A model generated the notes under the pieces. The model had not been told where the DNA came from. It ran no database searches and saw only the letters and a program-made list of their open reading frames with translations. A stretch of DNA of 64,000 nucleotides from Saccharicrinis sp963677655 (GTDB lineage Bacteria; Bacteroidota; Bacteroidia; Bacteroidales; Marinilabiliaceae): assembly GCA_963677655.1 (NCBI GenBank), contig OY782088.1; one strand, 5' to 3'. Position 1 is the stretch's first letter; the number at the start of each line of letters is the position of its first letter. A program made the position numbers and the translations under genes. Positions 36,496-45,257 of this stretch are shown here, piece by piece.

Positions 36496-38715
36496 ATGTA
36501 TAGATTTTCATTCATATTAATTTTTGTATTAGGATTACTAATTTCTTGTCAAACATCTCATAAGGAATCTGTATCAAATAGTCATCTAACTGATTATGTA
36601 GATCCATTTGTGGGCACGGATGGTCCTGGTAATACATATCCCGGGGCTGTTGTTCCATTTGGTATGGTTCAACTAAGTCCTGATAATGGATTGCCAGGTT
36701 GGGATCGCATAGCTGGTTATTTTTGGCCGGATTCTACTATTGCAGGTTTTAGTCATAAACATCTTACTGGAACTGGGGCAGGTGATTTGTATGATATTTT
36801 GATTATGCCTTATAATAGTAGGTTCACAGAAGATTTATGGGATGATCAGGAAGAATATCGTCCTTATTCAAAAATTAATCATGAAAGAGAATCTGCATCT
36901 CCGGGTTATTATTCTGTTGATTTATTAAGCTCTGGAATAAAGGCTGAGTTAACCGCAACAAAGCGGGTTGGAATGCATCGTTATACATTTCCTAAAGACT
37001 CAGCATCAAAAATTCTTATAGATCTTGGTTATTGTTTAAACTGGGATGCTCCAACAGAAACTTACTTAAAGGTAGAAGATGATACTACTATTACAGGGTA
37101 TCGTTATTCAACTGGATGGGCTCCTGATCAAAGAGAGCATTTTGTTATCAATTTTTCTAAACCAATAAAACATATTAATTTATATAATGGTTTAGATGTT
37201 ATTGAAGGAGTTGAAGTTAAGGCTGTAAAGACCAAGGCTGAAATTTCTTTTAAATCAAATAAAGATGATCAGGTTATGATAAAAGTAGCCCTATCATCTC
37301 ACTCAATTGATGGTGCTAAGAATAATATGCACGCAGAATGTCCGGATTGGGATTTTGATAAGGTAGTTCACGTTGCTGAAAAATCTTGGGAACGAAAGCT
37401 TAGTATTATCAATGTAGAAGGGACAGAAGAACAAAAGTCAATATTCTACACCAATTTATATCATTGTTTCGTAACACCATCATTACATTCTGATGTTGAT
37501 GGGTGGTATAAAGGTGCTGATGGTAAATATCATCAGGCTATTGGATATGATAAGTACGAAACATTTTCATTATGGGATACTTATCGTACAGCTCATCCAT
37601 TGTATACCATAATGGTTCCTGATAAGGTAGAAGATATGATTGCTTCATTCCTGAGTCATTATGATGAAACAGGATTACTACCTGTATGGAGTTTTGCTGG
37701 TAATGAAACAAACATGATGATTGGTTATCATTCGGTTCCTGTTATTGTGGATGCTTTCTTTAAAGGAATTCCTATGGATACAACACGTCTTTATGAAGCG
37801 TGTGTTGCTACAGCAAAAAGCAATGCATGGAGTTTACCTGATTATAAAAAGTATGGGTATGTACCAATGGATGATAATGAAGATGGGCATTGGAGTGTAT
37901 CAAAAACAATGGAATATGCATATGATGATTGGTGTATAGCTCAGTTTGCAAAAGCTTTAAATAAGATTAAAGATTATAAGTATTTTACTAACAGAGCTGA
38001 TAATTGGGTGAATCTTTACGATGAAGAAACTAATTTCTTCAGACCAAAGAACAAAAAAGGTGAGTTTATTAAGGATTTTGTACCACGTGAGTATACTGAA
38101 TATTTCTGCGAAAGTAATGCATGGCATTATTTCTGGCATGTACAACACGATATCAAAGGTTTAATAGGTATTACAGGCGAAGATTTATTTAAAGCTAAAT
38201 TGGATTCCATGTTTACTTATAAAGGTGAAGCAGGTGATGAGTTACCAATTTTTTCAACAGGAATGATTGGTCAGTATGCTCATGGTAATGAACCAAGTCA
38301 TCACGTGGCCTATTTATATAATGAAGTAGGAGAGCCTTTTAAAACACAGGAATTGGTTCGTAAGATTATCACCTCTCAATACACAACAAAACCAGATGGC
38401 TACTGTGGAAACGAGGACTGTGGTCAAATGTCTGCATGGCTAGTCATGTCATCTATGGGCTTGTATCCGGTAAACCCTGCAGATGGAATTTATAGTATTA
38501 CTTCTCCATGGGTTTCAAAAGCAACATTGAATCTTCCTAATGGTAAGCAATTTACCATTTCAACTGAGAATCAATCAAAAGATAATATTTATATTAAAGA
38601 AGTATACTTAAACGGACAACCATATACTCAAACAAATATATCTCACAGCGATATAATTCAGGGAGGAGAGCTTCACTTTGTTTTAAGTAGTACTCCATCC
38701 GATTTTAGTAAATGA
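36496..38715 (+). CDS. GH92 alpha-1,2-mannosidase-like lipoprotein (third of three)
   Basis: This is an exported GH92 lipoprotein (lipobox LISC, about Cys18), 739 aa. Family motifs: LTDYVDPFVGTDGPGNTYPGAVVP, FSLWDTYRTAHPLYTIMVP, GLLPVWSFAGNETNMMIGYHSVPVIVDAFFKG, IGQYAHGNEPSHHVAYLYNEVG and GYCGNEDCGQMSAWLVMSSMGLYPVNP with Glu640/Asp641 near the catalytic site. The HGNEPSHH stretch carries the subsite motif I associate with alpha-1,2-mannosidases of the family, so this is the most likely alpha-1,2 enzyme of the three. It follows GH130 by 122 bp, a gap large enough for an internal promoter. Confidence 0.94.
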   Translation: MYRFSFILIFVLGLLISCQTSHKESVSNSHLTDYVDPFVGTDGPGNTYPGAVVPFGMVQLSPDNGLPGWDRIAGYFWPDSTIAGFSHKHLTGTGAGDLYDILIMPYNSRFTEDLWDDQEEYRPYSKINHERESASPGYYSVDLLSSGIKAELTATKRVGMHRYTFPKDSASKILIDLGYCLNWDAPTETYLKVEDDTTITGYRYSTGWAPDQREHFVINFSKPIKHINLYNGLDVIEGVEVKAVKTKAEISFKSNKDDQVMIKVALSSHSIDGAKNNMHAECPDWDFDKVVHVAEKSWERKLSIINVEGTEEQKSIFYTNLYHCFVTPSLHSDVDGWYKGADGKYHQAIGYDKYETFSLWDTYRTAHPLYTIMVPDKVEDMIASFLSHYDETGLLPVWSFAGNETNMMIGYHSVPVIVDAFFKGIPMDTTRLYEACVATAKSNAWSLPDYKKYGYVPMDDNEDGHWSVSKTMEYAYDDWCIAQFAKALNKIKDYKYFTNRADNWVNLYDEETNFFRPKNKKGEFIKDFVPREYTEYFCESNAWHYFWHVQHDIKGLIGITGEDLFKAKLDSMFTYKGEAGDELPIFSTGMIGQYAHGNEPSHHVAYLYNEVGEPFKTQELVRKIITSQYTTKPDGYCGNEDCGQMSAWLVMSSMGLYPVNPADGIYSITSPWVSKATLNLPNGKQFTISTENQSKDNIYIKEVYLNGQPYTQTNISHSDIIQGGELHFVLSSTPSDFSK

Positions 38716-38797
38716 ATTTGTATAAGATTTTGATAGCTAATTAAGAAACAGAATTATCCCCAAATAGAATATTAAAGAATTAGAAAAAAAAGGAAAT

Positions 38798-40039
38798 ATG
38801 AGCAGTACACAAGTTTCTAACAAAAATTATATTGTACCACTGGCAATAGTGAGCATTTTATTTTTTGTGATAGGTTTTGGGGTTGGTATTAGTGGATTTT
38901 TAACTCCATTTTTACAAGACGCGTTTAAACTTTCAACATCACAGTCATATCTGGTAACGGCAGCAATATTTTCTGCATTCGTAATTTTTGGAGCACCGGC
39001 AGGTGTCATAATAAAAAAAGTAGGATACAAAAAAGGAATGGTACTTGCGTTTTTTATCATGGCAGTAGGAATGGTTTTATTTGTTCCTTCTTCAAAAATG
39101 CTATCGTTTCCTTTATTTTTATTAGCCTTATTTGTAGGCGGAATAGGTAATACCTTATTACAAGCGTCCGTTAACCCATATGTTACCATTATCGGACCAC
39201 AGGAAAGTGCAGCTATGCGTATGAGTTTAATGGGTATTATGAATAAATCGGCATGGTGGTTATCTTCGCTGTTTTTAGGTTTATTCCTTGATTTAAATAA
39301 TGTACAATTAGACGATGTTATTCTTCCTTTTTATATTGTAACCGGTATTCTTGTTGCGTTAGGTATCTTTATGATATATGCTCCTCTTCCTGAAGTAAAA
39401 GCAGAAGGTGAAGACGGAGATGATAATGCATCAGAAGAATCTAAGTCAGGAAAAACAAGTGTTTTTCAGTATCCTCACTTATTATTAGGTGTACTTGCAT
39501 TGTTTTTATATGTGGGAGTAGAAACATTACCAATGGTTTCTATTATTGGTTATGCTAAATCAGTTTTTGGTTCTACAGATGTAAATCTGGATAACTTTTC
39601 ATTGTATGTACCAATGGGATTAGTTGTAGGATATATTTTTGGTGTTATTATGATCCCTAAATTTATTTCACAAACAACTGCATTAAAAGCATTTTCTATT
39701 ATAGGTATTGTAGCTGCATTATTATTGGTTTACTTACCGGGAAGCTATGGGATATATATGTTGGCGTTAATAGGATTTGCTAACTCATTAATGTGGCCTG
39801 CTATTTGGCCGTTGGCTATTGCTGATTTGGGTAAATTTACAAAAACCGGTGCCTCTTTATTGGTGATGGGTATTGTAGGTGGTGCTGTTATTCCTTTAAT
39901 CTTTGGTTTTTTAATAGATGTATTTAAAACAGGTGAAGTAATTACATCAGCTGATTATCAAAAGGCATATTTAATATTTGTTCCTGTTTATGCATACATT
40001 ATGTATTTCGCAGTTAAAGGATGTAAGATTAGAAAATAG
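38798..40039 (+). CDS. FucP/GluP-like MFS sugar permease
   Basis: This is a 12-helix inner-membrane sugar/H+ symporter (413 aa) of the fucose/glucose-galactose subfamily. Landmarks are the N-terminal IVSILFFVIGFGVGISGFLTPFLQ, the loop KKVGYKKGM, GNTLLQASVNPYV in helix 4-5, and NSLMWPAIWPLAIADLGKFT in helix 10. An acidic loop (EVKAEGEDGDDNASEE) separates the halves. It lies 82 bp after the third GH92 and just before a strong terminator, so it ends the operon. Mannose freed by the mannosidases in the periplasm is the obvious substrate from context; other hexoses are possible. Confidence 0.93.
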   Translation: MSSTQVSNKNYIVPLAIVSILFFVIGFGVGISGFLTPFLQDAFKLSTSQSYLVTAAIFSAFVIFGAPAGVIIKKVGYKKGMVLAFFIMAVGMVLFVPSSKMLSFPLFLLALFVGGIGNTLLQASVNPYVTIIGPQESAAMRMSLMGIMNKSAWWLSSLFLGLFLDLNNVQLDDVILPFYIVTGILVALGIFMIYAPLPEVKAEGEDGDDNASEESKSGKTSVFQYPHLLLGVLALFLYVGVETLPMVSIIGYAKSVFGSTDVNLDNFSLYVPMGLVVGYIFGVIMIPKFISQTTALKAFSIIGIVAALLLVYLPGSYGIYMLALIGFANSLMWPAIWPLAIADLGKFTKTGASLLVMGIVGGAVIPLIFGFLIDVFKTGEVITSADYQKAYLIFVPVYAYIMYFAVKGCKIRK

Positions 40040-40147
40040 GTTCACAATTATAAAAAAAAACTAGTGTAGATAAATAATAACTATTTATTCAACTAGGTTT
40101 GATTTCCATTTCATTCTTGAATGGATTAGAGTTTAAATTTTGATTTG

Positions 40148-40176
40148 ATGGGTATCTTTAGGGATACCCATTTTTG
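40148..40176 (+). terminator. Rho-independent terminator ending the mannosidase operon
   Basis: A perfect 9-bp stem ATGGGTATC/GATACCCAT with a short loop is followed by a T-run (TTTTTGTTTT). It lies about 110 bp after the MFS permease stop. Confidence 0.9.
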
Positions 40177-40250
40177 TTTTGTATTAACCTGTTTTTAGTT
40201 ATATTGTTTATTTTCGCCTATCAATAAGCACTTATAAATAATAATATATT

Positions 40251-41042
40251 ATGAATGATATTCATTCTGAAAATAATAAGAAAATCAATTACAAATTATA
40301 TACTCAAAGATCAATAACACTAGCTACATACATTGGGGGACCCGTTGCTGCAGGATGGTTAATACGAGAAAATTATCGAAGTTTAGGAAAAGATGATTAT
40401 GGAAAACATGCCTTGTTTATAAGTATAATAGCCACAATATTCATTTTTACTGCTATTTTTTCAATACCTGAAGCCGTAATAGATAAAATTCCAAATTATC
40501 TAATACCCATTGTATATACAGGAATTATTTATTTTATAGTTGAAAAAATACAGGGTCATGATATTGCCATGCACAAGGAAAATAAAGGAGAATTTTATTC
40601 AGGATGGAAAGCTGCAGGTGTAGGAGCAATTAATATGGTCCTTATTTTAGTAGTTATTTTGGGATATACCTTCTATTCTCCAGATTCTTTTGATACAGAT
40701 AAATATAATGAAGGCATAGCTTTGTTTCAAAAGAATGAACAAGAAGCATTAACGCTTTTTGATTTGATTGAAAAAAATGAAACAGAAGCTGCTATTCAGT
40801 TTATTCATAAAAAAGGGATAACTCTTTGGAATCAAAACCTTGCATTACTTCAGGAAATGAACCAATTACAAGGTTTAGATCAGGAATACATAGATCAGAA
40901 TAATTTATTTATTCAATATTGTCAGTTACGCATCAAGTCCTTCAAATTAATAGAGAAAGCTCTGATTGAAAATACAGATAAATATCAACCAGAGATAATC
41001 TCTATTCATCAGGAGATTAATGAAATTCTAAAAATGAACTAA
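40251..41042 (+). CDS. Membrane protein of unknown function with C-terminal helical domain
   Basis: I do not recognise a named family. The 263-residue protein has about four transmembrane helices in its first 150 residues (TLATYIGGPVAAGWLI, ALFISIIATIFIFTAIF, NYLIPIVYTGIIYFIV, VGAINMVLILVVILGYTF) and a C-terminal soluble helical domain of about 110 residues rich in Glu/Gln/Asn (NEQEALTLFDLIEKNETEAAI...), on which side of the membrane is unclear. The YNEGIALFQKNEQEALTLFDLI stretch looks TPR-like. It converges with and overlaps the diflavin reductase gene by 4 bp at the stops, and has its own region after the preceding operon's terminator. Confidence 0.8.
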   Translation: MNDIHSENNKKINYKLYTQRSITLATYIGGPVAAGWLIRENYRSLGKDDYGKHALFISIIATIFIFTAIFSIPEAVIDKIPNYLIPIVYTGIIYFIVEKIQGHDIAMHKENKGEFYSGWKAAGVGAINMVLILVVILGYTFYSPDSFDTDKYNEGIALFQKNEQEALTLFDLIEKNETEAAIQFIHKKGITLWNQNLALLQEMNQLQGLDQEYIDQNNLFIQYCQLRIKSFKLIEKALIENTDKYQPEIISIHQEINEILKMN

Positions 41043-42607
41043 TATATACTTGTTATATACCTGTTCTTTTCTTTTAGTTTTTTTAATGAGGTCTTGTTGT
41101 CTTTTAATACTTTCTCAATTGTATTCTCAAGGTCATAACCCATTTGTTTTGAACCACAAATATAGATGGAAGCACCTTTGTTAATCCATTTTTTAAATTG
41201 CTTTGGGTTTGATTTTATAGCATCTTGAACATAAGTTTTGGGACCATTATCACGAGATGATACACAATCCACTTGTAGTAACTTGGTTTGCTTTTTCAGG
41301 GCTTCCAGTTCCATGTTATATCTGTTTGAAAATTGGTGCTTTTGTTCCCCCCAAATAACCCATGCTTTCGAAGATGGATTTTGCTCACTCCATTGTTGAA
41401 TATACCCTCGCAAAGGGGCATAACCAGTTCCTGAGCCTATTAAAATAAGTGGAGTTTTATTTTTCTTAGGCAAATGATAATCTGTATTCTTAATGTATTT
41501 AAACTTTAAAGTTTGTCCTATTTGCAAAAATTCATTTGTATATACAGAAGCTGCACCCTCGTGCTTTCTTTCTTTATAATCATATCTGATAGTTTTAATC
41601 ATCAAATGTAGATTATTACTGGATTTTGTTGCATAGTTGGCAATTGAATATTGTCTGCCATTTAGCTTTGGTAAAATACCAATAATTTTATCGGTTTCCT
41701 GATCACCTGGAAAATCAGTCAGTAAATCAAGCAGATTAGCCTTATCAACAAAAGCTTTAAATCTTGATTTATCTAAAATTAATTGATGTAACTCCTGGTT
41801 ATTTGTCAACATAGCATAAGATTTAACAAAGGCAGGAGAGATGCGACAAATTTCCTTTTGACTTAACAGGACATTGTTATATTCAGTTGAATTTATTTTT
41901 TGAGCTATCTTGTCAACAAGCCATTGGGGATTATCAGGAACAATTTCAATCAGATCTCCAGGCTTGAATAAAAACGATTTATTAAAATCATTTAATTCAA
42001 TATGATATGTATAGTTCCCACTTTCCGATCTTGATAGTTTTTCACATGCTGCCAGTTTCCCTGTATATATATCAGATTCAATATTATTAAATTCAATATG
42101 CTCCTCTGATTCTTTTTGAATTGGATTTGTTTCAACTAATTTTATGATATAATTAATCCACTCAGCTGCCTGACTGCCAAAATCTATGTCGCATTCTACT
42201 CTCTCTAAAATAGGTTTTGCACCTAAATTGGAAAGTTGCTTATTTAAAATTTTTGATGCTTCGCAGAATTTATCATATGATGAATCACCCAAACCACATA
42301 TGGAAAAATTTAAATGGTTCAACGACTTCATTTTTGAGGAATGAAGATATTTGTAAAATTTTCTGGCTGATGCAGGAGGTTCTCCATCATCATGAGTACT
42401 TACAATAAAAAAAGCTTTTGATACCTCATACAAAATATTCGGATCAGCTTTTCTCATATCTAAGGATGTAGCTTCAAAACCTAATTTTTTAATCTGCTTT
42501 TTTAACTCCTTGGCAACAACTTTTGAGTTTCCGGTTTTAGTGCCATATAATATTATAATTTCATCACTTTGGATGGTAGTCTTTTGTTTCTTTAGTCTTC
42601 TTAACAT
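41039..42607 (-). CDS. Diflavin reductase (CysJ/P450-reductase-like: flavodoxin + FAD/NADPH domains)
   Basis: This is a soluble electron-transfer flavoprotein moving electrons from NADPH through FAD to FMN. The N-terminal flavodoxin domain (about 15-160) shows the FMN-binding ILYGTKTGNSKVVAKELKKQ, STHDDGEPPASARKFY and CGLGDSSYDKFCEA. The FAD-binding domain (about 180-370) carries RQYSIANY. The NADPH domain (about 375-522) has IGSGTGYAPLRGYIQQW, WGEQKHQFSNRYNMELEALK and YICGSKQMGYDLE, ending in an aromatic residue (SIY), as is usual. At 522 aa it is shorter than CysJ (about 600). No CysI or cysteine genes are visible, so its electron acceptor is unknown. It overlaps the convergent membrane-protein gene by 4 bp. 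Confidence 0.92.
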   Translation of the reverse strand: MLRRLKKQKTTIQSDEIIILYGTKTGNSKVVAKELKKQIKKLGFEATSLDMRKADPNILYEVSKAFFIVSTHDDGEPPASARKFYKYLHSSKMKSLNHLNFSICGLGDSSYDKFCEASKILNKQLSNLGAKPILERVECDIDFGSQAAEWINYIIKLVETNPIQKESEEHIEFNNIESDIYTGKLAACEKLSRSESGNYTYHIELNDFNKSFLFKPGDLIEIVPDNPQWLVDKIAQKINSTEYNNVLLSQKEICRISPAFVKSYAMLTNNQELHQLILDKSRFKAFVDKANLLDLLTDFPGDQETDKIIGILPKLNGRQYSIANYATKSSNNLHLMIKTIRYDYKERKHEGAASVYTNEFLQIGQTLKFKYIKNTDYHLPKKNKTPLILIGSGTGYAPLRGYIQQWSEQNPSSKAWVIWGEQKHQFSNRYNMELEALKKQTKLLQVDCVSSRDNGPKTYVQDAIKSNPKQFKKWINKGASIYICGSKQMGYDLENTIEKVLKDNKTSLKKLKEKNRYITSIY

Positions 42608-43030
42608 TTTAATTTTATATGATGTTAATGATCGGTTTTGATTCAGTAATTAATCTAATTGAGAAAAAGGTACGATTAGAATAATTACTATAATTCAGAA
42701 CTCTGCTTTTTCTCGTCAATTCTTAAATTATCATAAACCATTAAATATTATCAAAAGTATATGAGTTATAGATTTTGAGCAATCCCAATAAATAGGTATT
42801 GTATTACCTAAAAATAAAAAATATGTAGTATACAGGCTTTTGTTTTTATTAAGAATGAATCTTAATAGCGAAGGGTTGGTTTGGAAGTGTGCTGATAATT
42901 AGTGTTTTATGGTGGTATGTGTTGTGATACCCAAATATGGTGAGAGAAAATGAATTTAATTAGCAATAAAAGGTGTCAATTAAAATTTAGAGTGAATGTT
43001 AATGTAAAAACTATGACCCTAGTTATCGAA
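42608..43030. other. Non-coding region upstream of the diflavin reductase gene
   Basis: These 420 AT-rich bases hold no convincing gene. A small hairpin, TAGGTATTGTATTACCTA, lies near 42795-42813. The promoter of the minus-strand diflavin reductase gene should be here. Confidence 0.5.
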
Positions 43031-43119
43031 GATTTAGCGTAGCATAATCCGTGAAATATACATCATGTAAATATGATAAATTATAGCAAATTTTAACAGT
43101 ATAACTCTTTGGAAAAGTA
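43031..43119. repeat. Repeat R1, copy A
   Basis: This block of about 88 bp begins GATTTAGCGTAGCATAATCC and recurs at 44157-44244 (near-identical) and 45177-45257 (diverged). It precedes a 130-bp variable spacer and then repeat R2. Confidence 0.9.
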
Positions 43120-43248
43120 GATAGGATTTATTTCATGATTATTGCATTGTTCACTATAGTTCAAGTGAACTTAGCTTGGCTCTCACTAAGTGCAAAAATT
43201 TCAATTCGGTTAAAAACGCATTTTGCTTACCAATTAAAATTTTACTTT

Positions 43249-43406
43249 TTTATAAATAGCCGGAATACAATTCCTACTATTACACAAAAAGAGCCAAAAC
43301 TTTTTATATTGTGACTTTTTTATGTTTTACAGCTCGCTTATTTCACGGAAAACATTTCCGCGCGAACAACCGTCTTGGTTAATTTGCATATCCGAGCCTT
43401 CAGGGA
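43249..43406. repeat. Repeat R2, copy A, with a conserved open-frame tail on the minus strand
   Basis: This 158-bp block is almost identical to 44406-44563 (two substitutions and one T-run difference noticed). It contains nested inverted repeats (CGGAAA-ACA-TTTCCG; AACC-GTCTT-GGTT; GCTCG...CGAGC). On the minus strand it holds a frame of 20 codons from ATG (43389-43327) plus further upstream open codons, reading MQINQDGCSRGNVFREISEL; it looks like the tail of a lost gene. Confidence 0.9.
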
Positions 43407-43475
43407 TTTTACATTGCAGCTCTTGTTGTTTATACCCTTAACTCTTATTTTATAAAATGCATTTCTCTCTATTTT

Positions 43476-44048
43476 TTAACGACGTGAACGAGATAAAATT
43501 TCAACTATTAATATAAAGCTAAAATATAATCCAAGAGCTATGTTAGTGATATATCTAAAATAAGGTCTATACATTATATCAATAGATCCTTTATGAGTAA
43601 AATGTAACCCAATTGCTGCTAATATTAATACAGCTAATAATAAAATAAATAATCGTTTGTATATTTTATTCTTTGAAATTTTAAACATTCCAGATACCAA
43701 CTCCTTATCTTGAAGCCATCTCCCATGCCTTAGTAACAGTATTAAAAGTTTCAAATAAGACTTTGTTTCATATAAGATTTCTATTTTTGAATCTAATAAC
43801 AAATCTAAATCTTCTTGTTCGTCTTCTGTCAATTCTCTTATTTTTAAGTTTGTTATTAGAATAGGTAATCTTTTACTCACTAATATGTTAGCTTCAGAAT
43901 ACCTTCTTAGCGCTAGGAAACTGTCAATAACACAAGATATTAAATCCTCGTCATCTAAAATCTGAGCTTTGTTTTTCTCATAAATAGTTATTATTTCTTG
44001 GTACTTGTCATTTTCATAATAATCTTCAAATAACGTAGTAAAATCCAT
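43476..44048 (-). CDS. Small membrane protein with helical N-terminal domain, cassette cargo 1
   Basis: I do not recognise a family. The 190-residue protein has an N-terminal soluble domain (about 1-125) made of paired helices, TPR-like in character (YENDKYQEIITIYEKNKAQI, FLALRRYSEANILVSKRLPI), then two transmembrane helices (about 130-150, LFILLLAVLILAAIGLHF; about 167-185, ITNIALGLYFSFILIVEIL) and a basic end SRSRR. Repeat R2 lies about 70 bp beyond the stop and repeat R1 about 110 bp upstream of the start, the same frame of repeats that encloses the unrelated lipoprotein gene next to it. Function is unknown; an immunity-type role in a toxin cassette is only a guess. Confidence 0.75.
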   Translation of the reverse strand: MDFTTLFEDYYENDKYQEIITIYEKNKAQILDDEDLISCVIDSFLALRRYSEANILVSKRLPILITNLKIRELTEDEQEDLDLLLDSKIEILYETKSYLKLLILLLRHGRWLQDKELVSGMFKISKNKIYKRLFILLLAVLILAAIGLHFTHKGSIDIMYRPYFRYITNIALGLYFSFILIVEILSRSRR

Positions 44049-44156
44049 TTCTTTAATTTTTAATCTTGTTGCTTATAAAACTATAACCCTAAATACTATA
44101 TTTACCCATTCGAACCTGGAAGATCTAAATGATCAGGAACACCACAAGTTAGCGCA

Positions 44157-44244
44157 GATTTAGCACAGCATAATCCGTGAAATATACATCATGTAAATAT
44201 GATAAATTATAGTAAATTTTAACAGTATAACTCTTTGGAAAAGT
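44157..44244. repeat. Repeat R1, copy B
   Basis: This is the second copy of the about 88-bp R1 block, very close to copy A, about 1.12 kb from it. It lies about 110 bp upstream of the minus-strand gene 43476-44048. Confidence 0.9.
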
Positions 44245-44405
44245 TAAAAGGGTTTACAATCCGGTTAAAGATATATTTAGCTTATAGTTATAAATTACTT
44301 ACTTCAATGAATTTGATGCAAAACATTTAAAATGTCTTTAAACTGATTGATAATTCACTTACCAATTAAAAATTCAAAGAGTTCTTATATAAACATATTG
44401 TTGCT

Positions 44406-44563
44406 TTATAAATAGCTGGAATACAATTCCTACTATTACACAAAAAGGGCCAAAACTTTTTATATTGTGACTTTTTTTATGTTTTACAGCTCGCTTATTT
44501 CACGGAAAACATTTCCGCGCGAACAACCGTCTTGGTTAATTTGCATATCCGAGCCTTCAGGGT
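44406..44563. repeat. Repeat R2, copy B
   Basis: This is the second copy of the 158-bp R2 block, with the same nested inverted repeats and the same 20-codon minus-strand open tail (stop near 44483). Its upstream edge (minus strand) abuts the stop codon of the neighbouring lipoprotein gene within a few bases. Confidence 0.9.
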
Positions 44564-44564
44564 T

Positions 44565-45097
44565 TTATTCCCCTCGTTGATAAAGCCTATCCTTTTGAAA
44601 ATCATAAAAAGATAGTATTTTTAATGAATCCTGATTCTTTTCTAAGAAAAAAATCCAACTTATATTTCTGGATTTTTCTCTTTGAGACATGGAAAATAAG
44701 AGTTTGTTATTGTCAACAAAGAAAGGTTCAGAAAGTAAAAGATAATTATTATCAATAAGAACAGTATCCGAAATCAGTTCAATATCTAAAACAGAAAGTT
44801 CATTAATATTATTTGGAAAAAATAATTCTCCCTATTCTCTATATAATTGGCTATAGAATCATTTACTTCATAATCATACAGATTACTTCCATACCAATAA
44901 AATGCCAAAACAGAATCAATATTTAATTGATTATCATATTCATGATACAATAATATTTTATTTGACGTAATACCAGATATCAAAATAGATTCTTCGAGCA
45001 CTTGTACAAATTGGTTTCTATTTAATACTTTGCTTGTGCTATTAGAGGTACACCCAAGTACCCCAACTAAAAGTATAACTACAATTAATTTATTCAT
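44565..45097 (-). pseudogene. Small lipoprotein gene with a single-base frameshift in an A6/T6 tract, cassette cargo 2
   Basis: The first frame from ATG 45097 gives 103 residues, with a lipoprotein signal (lipobox VLGC, Cys16), and ends soon after NYFFQ. In another frame the coding sequence continues without a stop from about 44815 to a TAA at 44565-44567, with normal codon character (NNINELSVLDIELISDTVLI and onward to LYQRGE). Adding one T to the T6 tract (plus strand A6, 44817-44822) joins the two parts into one protein of about 177 residues. The total, 533 bases, is one short of a multiple of three. It could be a sequencing error in a homopolymer, a true inactivation, or a phase-variable tract. 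The family is not recognised. Confidence 0.8.
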
Positions 45098-45176
45098 TTT
45101 TACTGTTTAATGTTTTTTTTACTCTCCAGTCAAGCCCTTTACCTTTTTTTGGCTGTGGATCAACCTCATTTATCGC

Positions 45177-45257
45177 GAATTTAACGTAGCATAATCCGTG
45201 AAATATACATCATTTAAATATGATAATTTATAGCAAATATAAACAGTATAACTCTAC
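45177..45257. repeat. Repeat R1, copy C (diverged)
   Basis: This is the third copy of the R1 block (GTAGCATAATCCGTGAAATA core intact, other parts changed), about 80 bp upstream of the start of the frameshifted lipoprotein gene. No R2 copy follows it. Confidence 0.85.

Noticed and set aside
31012..38715. GH92 triplication as recent tandem duplication
   Set aside because: The three proteins differ widely in motifs and in N-terminal signals, so they are old paralogues or separate acquisitions.
43249..43406. R2 as an integron attC site
   Set aside because: It has nested hairpins, but no integrase gene is in the window and I did not find the paired core-site consensus expected for attC; the cassette likeness is reported without that claim.
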